From: Homalodisca vitripennis
Taxonomy: Eukaryota; Arthropoda; Insecta; Hemiptera; Cicadellidae
Assembly (NCBI RefSeq): GCF_021130785.1
Contig: NW_025776224.1
Location: forward strand, 1-64,000
DNA: 64,000 nt
Direction of reading: 5' to 3'
Numbering within the stretch: the stretch's first letter is position 1; each line of letters begins with the position of its first letter. The notes under the pieces are model-generated. The model had not been told where the DNA came from. It was given only the letters and a program-made list of their open reading frames with translations, and searched no databases. The position numbers were made by a program, and so were the translations under genes. Below are positions 56,849 to 64,000 of this stretch, piece after piece.

Positions 56849-58564
56849 ACACAGTGATAATGAAACTAATTCACCTGCTGCACTGATTGAGTATTCTCTA
56901 TGGTTTATATGTAAACTTTTTTAAATAGAGATAACATGGGGCGATAACGTTGTTAAACGCCCCACTTGCTAATTCTGCGTGATTTGTGTTAATGGATAAT
57001 CTCTTTAATTAAACAGGGAACTTACCGTGATAGCAATCGCGTTGTTGTAATTAGCCTACTTATCGATAACGAGTTTTCACAATGCTCTACATGGATGTAT
57101 TAAACTGATTATGTGCTAAAACTCAAATAATGTATTCCACCAGAGCAAAATATTTTACTATTTATTCAATCGTAACAAGTCGATTATTCGCAAATCCCAT
57201 AATTATTTTTTCTTGAGATATTTAACAATGATATGCTTAATCCGACTCATGGTAATTAAATATTATATTAAATAAAATCATGTGGTTATATTATTGTGTT
57301 TAAATTGTATTAAAACCTTTATATTGCAATTATAGTATAACCCATTCTTCCATGTAGTCTGAAGGTAGCGGCTCTCTAATGAAAGTCCGCTGCCCTGATT
57401 GCTGGCTGAGGTGGAGGTTCATTTACAGAGGATCTCCTTTGTGAGTAAAGTCAATATTTAATGTGGTTCACTTTGCTCAAAAACCTTTCCTTAAATAAGA
57501 AAAAATGGCATTCGATTTAAGAGCTTCTCGATGAAAAACAAGATGCCAACAACTTTGAACAGTACAACAAGAAAAGTAAAAGTCGTAATAATAAGAGACA
57601 GCTTATACGAGAATGGCCAATAAAGATTATGTCACTCTCACCATTACTAAAGGTGGACTAAAATAAAATAAAATTTTCCAAATGTTCCTGTTTTTGGCTG
57701 GTTTAATAGTGTTTTACGTCATGTATTCACGTTTAAAGTCAATCACGGGACAAGCTGTTACCCGAGATCTTAAAACCACATACGAAGTACAGAAGATTTT
57801 TCACTAGATATAAAGTCCTTTGTCAGCAATCCAAATGTAGATATAATCCTAGACTTTCGGCTATTAAGTTATCTAATCAGTAGTTATACCTCTGTCTAAT
57901 CAACTGGAACAACAGAGGGATTACGGACCATCGCTGACTACAACGCTGTGCTAAGTTTTGTTTGCAGTCATGTATCTGTAACTCTTCGTTTAAGGTTGGA
58001 TATTGAAGATAGAAAGTTTTAAAAGGTAATAGAATTTCGGACATTTTCAAGAGATTTGTATATATTAATAACTTTTGCCCACCTGACGAAGAGGATAGAT
58101 TCGAATTCTCGAAACGTTGTGTCATTCATTTTGTAACATATAGCACTAGCAAATGTCTGGAATACTGTTACCTGCAACTATCTTAAGCTTATGCCTTTTT
58201 GGTTAAAGCACGTAAAGAAAACGAAGGATTCCTTACCTGTAAACTTATTTTTTAAATTTTGTGTTGACACGTATTGACAACAAATTAAAAATATTGTAAT
58301 AATGAATTTGCTGCCTTATGGATTAAAGTTTTGTCAATACTCGTTATAAACTATTAATTCCAATAATATCAGATTCCTATCACGGTAAATGTGACGATTA
58401 GTTATACAGATTATCCATTAACACAAATTACGCAGAATTACCAAGTAGGGCGTTTAGCAGTGTTATCGAGTTCGTGGTATCCCTATGTAAATGCGTTTAC
58501 ATATAAATCATAGAGAGGATGCTCAATCAGAGGGGCAAGAGAAGTGGTTTCATTATCACTGTGT
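56849..58564. mobile_element. 1.7-kb element with long inverted arms
   Basis: The left arm (56849-57075) and right arm (about 58337-58564) are inverted copies over about 230 bp. Shared blocks in order are ACACAGTGATAATGAAAC, CTGATTGAG, TTTATATGTAAAC, AATTCTGCGT, TTTGTGTTAATGGATAATCT, TTACCGTGATAG and TAACGAGT, at roughly 75-85 percent similarity by eye. They enclose about 1.26 kb that includes a Penelope-type fragment (58075-58170). It could be an old long-terminal-inverted-repeat (foldback-like) transposon or two inverted copies of one repeat. No transposase frame was found and the target duplication is unclear. Confidence 0.6.
58075..58170 (+). mobile_element. Penelope-type fragment with hammerhead-like core
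   Basis: CTGACGA (58083-58089), a short stem II and CGAAAC (58110-58115) reproduce the conserved core boxes of a hammerhead ribozyme in the correct order. The proposed stem II has only about four pairs including a G-T pair, and stems I and III are not convincingly formed. The related copy at 25311 has a better stem but a broken GAAA box. The association of such motifs with Penelope-like elements is established; activity here is not implied. Confidence 0.45.
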
Positions 58565-58799
58565 AGTTGGCAATCTGAACTTTGGTACCCAACTTGAACC
58601 GTAATCTGTTGTCGAGTTCGGATTCGACATCTCAGTGTGCAACTGTTCAAGGCACATGAACGCTCTCACCGATTCAATCTTATGTTAAGTTTAGTAAGTA
58701 TGTCTATGAATTACATTGAAAATTACTTAATATTTTATTTATATTTTGAATTTGTTAAATTTCCTCAATTTAAAAATGCCTAACCAGTTTATTGATATA

Positions 58800-59353
58800 C
58801 AAGGTGTTTGAAAAGTCTGGGCACGGCTTAATATTTTACAAACCGTAGCAGATACCATCTATAAACTTTGCACAGTGTCATATGGCGTCGAGTTTTAAAT
58901 ATATAAACAAAACTAAAAAACATCGGTATTTATTGTGTTTTATTTATTGTGTTATGAATTTATGACATAATTTGCTAATTTAAAAAAATCCGTGAAAACA
59001 CATCAGGTAGTAGAGTGAAACGCCGCCTACCGCATCAGAATACGATGATCCAGTCAGAAATGGCAGGGAATAATGTACTTTCCAATGTGTACCAAAGAAA
59101 ACCCGCCATTTCTGATTGGATAAACCTTTTGAGATGCGGTTTGCGGAATTCAACTCTACTAAGTGAGCTCTTTCAAATGAGGCATCACTCGACCCATGCT
59201 TTCAATTAAGATTTCCATGGTATTCATTCTCTGTCATGGTAATAGCAAGGAAAAATAGTTTACATAGCCATATGACACTGTGCAAAGTTTATAGATGTTA
59301 TCTGATACGGTTTGTAAAATATTAAGCCGTACCCAGACTTTTCAAACACCTTG
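58800..59353. mobile_element. 554-bp TIR transposon, Tc1/mariner-like
   Basis: The terminal inverted repeats 58800-58886 and 59267-59353 match over 87 bp with about three mismatches, starting CAAGGTGTTTGAAAAGTCTG. The element is flanked by TA on both sides (58798-58799 and 59354-59355), the target typical of Tc1/mariner. Inside is a second, independent inverted repeat (59023-59068 with 59102-59146, about 45-bp arms including CAGAAATGGC/GCCATTTCTG). No transposase is encoded, so it is a non-autonomous element (MITE). The 64-codon plus frame over its centre is a by-product of the inner repeat. Confidence 0.8.
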
Positions 59354-59356
59354 TAT

Positions 59357-59821
59357 ACATCTCAGTCCATACTCGCTTATCAGACTCTGCCTGACGCGGT
59401 ACCTTGCTACTCAAACTAGGTATAGTCGGCGACAGTCTCTGTACATACTTACTACCAGTGTATTGGAAAATACATCTCAGTCCATACTCGATTATCAGAC
59501 TCTGCCTGACGCGGTACCTTGCTACTCAAAACTAGGTATAGTCGGCGACAGTCTCTGTACATACTTACTACCAGTGTATTGGAAAATACATCTCAGTCCA
59601 TACTCGATTATCAGACTCTGCCTGACGCGGTACCTTGCTACTCAAACTTGGTATAGTCGGCGACAGTCTCTGTACATACTTACTACCAGTGTATTGGAAA
59701 ATACATCTCAGTCCATACTCGATTATCAGACTCTGCCTGACGCGGTACCTTGCTACTCAAACTAGGTATAGTCGGCGACAGTCTCTGTACATACTTACTA
59801 CCAGTGTATTGGAAAATACAT
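59357..59821. repeat. Four-copy 115-bp tandem repeat
   Basis: Units start with ACATCTCAGTCCATACTCG at 59357, 59472, 59588 and 59703, with steps of 115, 116 and 115 bp (one extra A in the second copy). Copies are nearly identical, so amplification is recent. The unit length is not a multiple of three and two frames happen to be open, which produces the 156-codon plus ORF at 59295-59765; it is not a gene. The array begins 1 bp after the TA duplication of the adjoining transposon. Confidence 0.92.
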
Positions 59822-59983
59822 CTTGCCTACTGCAAACCTACTAGGTCTTTCTTCCTAAAAATAAGTACATTCGGACTGGATGGCAATGCACGAAGACATT
59901 TTTGAGTTTCCCTCCTAATTTAGTAGATTTTCCTGGAAATAAAATTTAGTAGCAGATTCGTAATAGTTTTTAAAGTAGATTTT

Positions 59984-60109
59984 TGAAACAAATTATTCAA
60001 TTTATTAAGCTTTTTAATTACACAAATCAAAAGATTAATATTTATTTGAAACCATTTATTCAATTTATTACGCTTTCTAATTACACAAATCAAAAGATTA
60101 ATATTTATT
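59984..60109. repeat. 63-bp tandem duplication
   Basis: The segment TGAAACAAATTATTCAATTT and 43 following bases is repeated once, starting at 60047, with a few substitutions. The period is 21 codons, so the minus-strand ORF across it (60204-59920) contains a 21-residue repeat. The composition (Asn, Ile, Leu, Lys) is that of AT-rich non-coding DNA, so no gene is called. Confidence 0.75.
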
Positions 60110-60119
60110 TTATACATGG

Positions 60120-61165
60120 CCGTTTTGTTGTATCGAACTTGACCTAAGCTCATTAAACATTTTAAGAATAAAATTATCACTACAATGTACTTATTGTAAG
60201 TCAAGTATATGGTCCAACGTCTGAGTCACCAACAGCCCATCTAACACCTTCATTGTCCAAGTACGTGTTACCAGATTCCAAACTGCGTGGTGATTTGAAA
60301 AGGACATGTAACAGCAGTTATTACGCATTAGTCGATCATTAATTCATGGATTTAAAACGTATTAAATGATGAAGTCATAATTATCCTGTTTTAGTTACGA
60401 TATGATCAATACAGTTCTAGGAATGTGCATTAACTCGTGGTGGTTTCTTTGGACCGTGCATCAATCCAGCTTTGTACAATGTGTTGAAATAAATGTCTTG
60501 CTTAACATTAATTTATTCTATTTCAAGTTAACATGTTTACGTCATCCGTGAATATATGTTGGTATTATTTGCAATTTTTTTAAAGTTTTTTAAATCAGAT
60601 GTAGCAATAACTGGCAGCCCATTTTTGGTAGATATAACTTCTAGCGTCTACCATATTAAAATTTAGACCTATATTACCAATGAAGTAATTGCTATAGTTT
60701 GAGTAGTATTTACCTGGAAGTTTCTGGTATTGGAAAAATTTTTTTGTGAGGCGGCTGCTTCTGTCTAAGCCAATTATTCTTTTTGCACGTTCTTTCACGA
60801 ATGCATACCGCTAGTAATTTAGTGATTTTACTAAAAAAAAAACAAAAAAACAATTATAGGAAGTAACAAAAACCTAATGATGTTTAAATATATGCCGGAA
60901 GTATAGGTACATTGTATGTGGGTAAGTTAAATTTCATGATGTGAAACTAAATTATTCACTTTGAATTAAAACTTTAATATGATTATTTTTTCTGTAGTAT
61001 TATGTTAAATAAGATGCAGTACCGAAAAATGAACTACATGTAAGCCGAAGCCCTAATTCTGATTTTTAATTACCGGTTAGCTACTTTTTACGCTGTGGAA
61101 TAGACTTTCCTACATTGATCTAAAGTTCTATAATGAGCATAAGAAAACTAATTACAATCTAGCAG
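60120..61165. other. AT-rich stretch with one open patch
   Basis: A GC-richer patch at 60200-60348 is open on the plus strand (ending TAA) and on the minus strand, with no paired splice sites. Nothing else was recognised. Confidence 0.35.
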
Positions 61166-61167
61166 AT

Positions 61168-61339
61168 ACTAACAAGGAACTAACGATTAAAATACAATAG
61201 ATATTGCGAATATTTGATTAACTTTATTTAGTCTCGGTAATCTAAATACTTGTAATTCTGCAAAGTTGGCTTCCACATTGAATTAAGCCTTTAAATAGGT
61301 TAATATTACTGATATTTTAATCGTTAGTTCCTTGTTAGT
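61168..61339. mobile_element. 172-bp MITE with perfect 27-bp inverted ends
   Basis: ACTAACAAGGAACTAACGAT plus seven more bases (61168-61194) is the exact reverse complement of 61313-61339, enclosing 118 bp of AT-rich sequence. Within each arm the heptamer ACTAAC(A/G) occurs twice. The size and perfect arms indicate a young MITE. No target duplication is obvious, so the superfamily is undetermined. Confidence 0.7.
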
Positions 61340-61979
61340 TATTATTGAGAATTTACAAGAAGCAACGATATATATGCATCTGAATTATCATATTTTAATG
61401 TTGGGGAGGCAATATTTAACTGTAAGCTGTGAAATTGACCTCTTCACAATCAATCAGAGATTAGAGAATAACATTATTACTGAGGTAATGAACATTTCAT
61501 AAGAAAAAAAAGGAAATAGTTTTAGGCCGCTTTGCTTTAATTGTTGTCTGAAGACACAGACTGTACTCCCAGCCAATGCTTATCCGTTGTTATCACCAAA
61601 ATCTCTTTTTAAATATATTATATTTATGGGATAGTGTGAAATTGAATTTTTTTTCACCCTAATTTTTGTTACCACAATCCACAATAACACACAAAATAAT
61701 GTGTTTTACTCGAATGCATGGACGAATACTGCCTAAACAATAAAAAAATTACTTCCGAGGAAATATGGGAGTTTATTTTAATGTGGTAGACGTTTGAAAT
61801 GAGATGTTTAGCGGGTTAGTTGTCTCAGGGACCCGGCTGGTCAGAGACCTTCGTTAGAAAAATAAAGTATAGAGGGAAGCGGTGGAATTTCGTAGAAATG
61901 AATAGAAAATTTAAATGATAATTAATAAATTACAAATTATTAAACATTTTAAAAGATTCTTAATGATTTTCTTAAGGCA

Positions 61980-63540
61980 GCCTGACGTATGTTTCAAGAA
62001 CATTATATTTCTATTATTCAAGATGAATGTTCAAAATATATTATTAATTACCTCATATCCCTGAAATTTGAACGTGGTCATGTGTTAAAGCGTTCCAGGA
62101 CGACGATAATGGAAGAGGACCGCAAGGAACACTTGTACACGATCATGTGTGTTATGCAATCTCGACAAACCACTTCCATTTAATCCAAATCCTACGTAAT
62201 ACCCAACGCTGCTCTTGGAAACTGATGTCACTTGAACTTCGTGTTCCATTCATGTGACACTAACATAATACTGTGTTTGAATACTGGTTTTTATAACAAT
62301 AACATTGAAAAAGCTATCAATAAAAGAGTCGCAGAGACTTGGTACATAGATCCAATTCACTGTAAATAAAACTGCAAAAGGACAAAGTGTAATTTTACCA
62401 AAATAAAGTTTAAAGTGATGTAAAAATGGTGTTATATTAGATATATTAGACGTCAAAAAATAAATTAGAATTGTACAGTATTGTTACATTGCCATAGTTT
62501 TAGTAGAGTTACGACTTTTAAGCCCAAGAAGTTTCGAGGGTACGTGCCAATATTTTATAAACTAGGTTGAATAGTATCTAAAGTGACAAACAGGAAATAT
62601 CAGGAAGAAGAGTTTCGTAATCTTTCTGTCATCTTTGTATTGATGTGTGTAGGAATATGCACTCTTGTCTTTATCGAAAATAAATAATTATTCAATATCC
62701 CAGATATAAGATATAAGAACATGTAGTTATGAAGTATCTGGTAAGAAAATCGCTTCAAAAATGGTAGCCTCTGGAACTAATGTACCGAATTTTCACTGTG
62801 AAAATACTCTTAGTAAAGATGAGAAGTTTTGGCAGTTGAGATCTCTACGAGCTTTAGTTAGTTCAGTGATGGCTGCCGCATACTACTGTTGACTATTAAT
62901 CGAGTACCTATTTTAGAATTTTCAATCCAGGAAGCACTTCCAGGGGTTAGACGGAAAATATGTCAACAACCTTGCAATACCTATTATAAATTTTGTGATC
63001 TGCATTTACATTAGACACAAATTTCTCTCAACAATATCAGAAATCACTAAAGGTGAAGTGCTGTAAATGTTGGGGACTGTTACACATAGAGAGATTAGTA
63101 TTCATTTAACATTGACAACTACCTGTATATTGTTGAAGAAAAACCACGTTAGTCGAGTTTCTGCGGTGAGTAGCGACAACGCTACAAGCATATAACATAG
63201 CTATGGTGGAGAGAGATGATTTAAATATAAATGTTGAGTTTTGCTCCAGTCCACCTGATCGTGAACCGGATGGGACAGTTAGAATGCCTATTCATCTGGA
63301 TTACATTATATTTAAATTTGATATCAGACTAAGTGTGTTAAATATGTTAGGAAGGCGGATACAATGTTACGAAAATTATTTATATATTGGAATATCAGAA
63401 AAATATTTTTACACAATAAATACGTACCTGTAAAATATATTTGAGCAAGTAATGTTTATAGTAAGGAAGGAAAGGCTGAACCTGACTTTTTGTTTATCTT
63501 TACTTATGATACTGGAAGACCCGCAGTGGTAGAAGTATTC
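61980..63540 (+). pseudogene. Broken coding-like stretch, unidentified
   Basis: Several GC-richer plus-strand blocks read as protein in successive frames. One at 62060-62183 contains RGHVLKRSRTT. A block at 62728-62890 contains SKDEKFWQLRSLRALVSS. It is followed after a frame change by 62890-63020 (EALPGVRRKICQQPCNTYYK, Cys-containing), and then by an ATG frame at 63203-63433 whose first 33 codons look best. Stops and frame changes separate them. This may be a decayed gene or transposon ORF, or exons with unrecognised introns. No domain could be named, and random open frames are a real alternative. Confidence 0.28.
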
Positions 63541-63544
63541 TTAA

Positions 63545-64000
63545 ATGTTATTATAGTGTTGCTCTTATATTACCATTTTACTTGAATAAAAACATTTCCG
63601 AGTTCTTCGTATGCAAACGAATTATTCCATATTCCTAGAATTGGTTGTGAATTATAAGGGTAACTTTAATAATTCACACCCAGATACCACCTTCCATAGA
63701 GCATAATGATGGCATAAATATTCTCGACCTAGATTTTTTTAACTAGAGAAAATTGCATGTTTACTTACCAATATTCTTTTTTCATATTTTAATTTTTCAG
63801 TTTAGAGTTGATAAAAGTTACATAAATTATTAATTTCTTTTTGAAACACAAATGAAATTATGTTGTTTTTACTAATAATGACAATATAAAACAGCCTAAT
63901 GAACTACTATAATGACAGTTTCTATAATGACTACTAAAGGTGTAAAATGCAAATTTTTATTGCTAACTCACTACATTACACATATCAACCCTTACCTATT
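63545..64000. other. AT-rich non-coding edge of the window
   Basis: Nothing recognisable as a gene or repeat. Confidence 0.45.

Noticed and set aside
59295..59765. 156-codon plus-strand ORF
   Set aside because: Generated by the 115-bp tandem repeat, whose length is not a multiple of three; successive copies are read in different frames.
60170..60348. 58-codon plus-strand frame with good codon look
   Set aside because: The minus strand is equally open and there are no paired splice sites.

Overview
The window reads as eukaryotic nuclear DNA, most likely from an arthropod and probably an insect. By eye it is very AT-rich and almost free of long open frames. It carries GT-AG style exon borders, a tRNA-derived SINE with target duplications, a decayed non-LTR reverse transcriptase, Helitron termini, long-inverted-repeat DNA transposons, (TA)n microsatellites and several minisatellites. 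Nothing bacterial, organellar or viral was recognised, and no species is claimed.

Layout. 1-5000: AT-rich DNA with an extremely GC-rich exon-like island (1587-1853), a SINE with 14-bp target duplications (2575-2738), a GC-richer stretch with palindromes (about 2840-3480) and a second, inverted SINE copy (about 4540-4628). 5090-8940, minus strand: the best candidate protein-coding gene. Short exons at 8940-8875, 8212-8077, 7524-7449, 6844-6680 and 5794-5396 encode a hydrophilic, partly coiled-coil protein that I do not recognise. Most exon junctions keep phase, but the fourth exon has frame disruptions and the last has either a tiny intron or frameshifts, so it may be decaying or contain assembly errors. 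9000-35300: mostly repeats and featureless AT-rich DNA. It holds a pair of 90-bp direct repeats around a Helitron-like 5' end (12.5-13.1 kb), a LINE reverse transcriptase relic (17.4-18.1 kb), tandem arrays at 24.1, 30.2 and 31.9 kb, and a hammerhead-like motif at 25.3 kb.

35300-40000: two coding-like islands, then a 771-bp Helitron-like element (35789-36559) whose terminal CTAG supplies the stop codon of the second island. A second, about 1.84-kb Helitron-like element (about 38125-39969) contains two unrelated tandem arrays of about 84 bp and 178 bp. 40000-56800: mainly AT-rich DNA, an ambiguous exon-like island at 47.4 kb, and an element with 13-bp perfect inverted arms around a GC-rich core (51.0-51.8 kb).

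56800-64000: a 1.7-kb element with inverted arms of about 230 bp, carrying a hammerhead-like (Penelope-type) fragment; a 554-bp transposon with 87-bp terminal inverted repeats, a TA duplication and a nested second inverted repeat; a directly adjoining 4 x 115-bp array; a 172-bp element with perfect 27-bp inverted ends; and broken coding-like sequence near the right edge.

No pathway or operon logic links these features. The main content is one candidate gene plus a dense record of transposable elements. Short open frames in the GC-richer patches are expected by chance on both strands, so isolated ones were mostly rejected or scored low.
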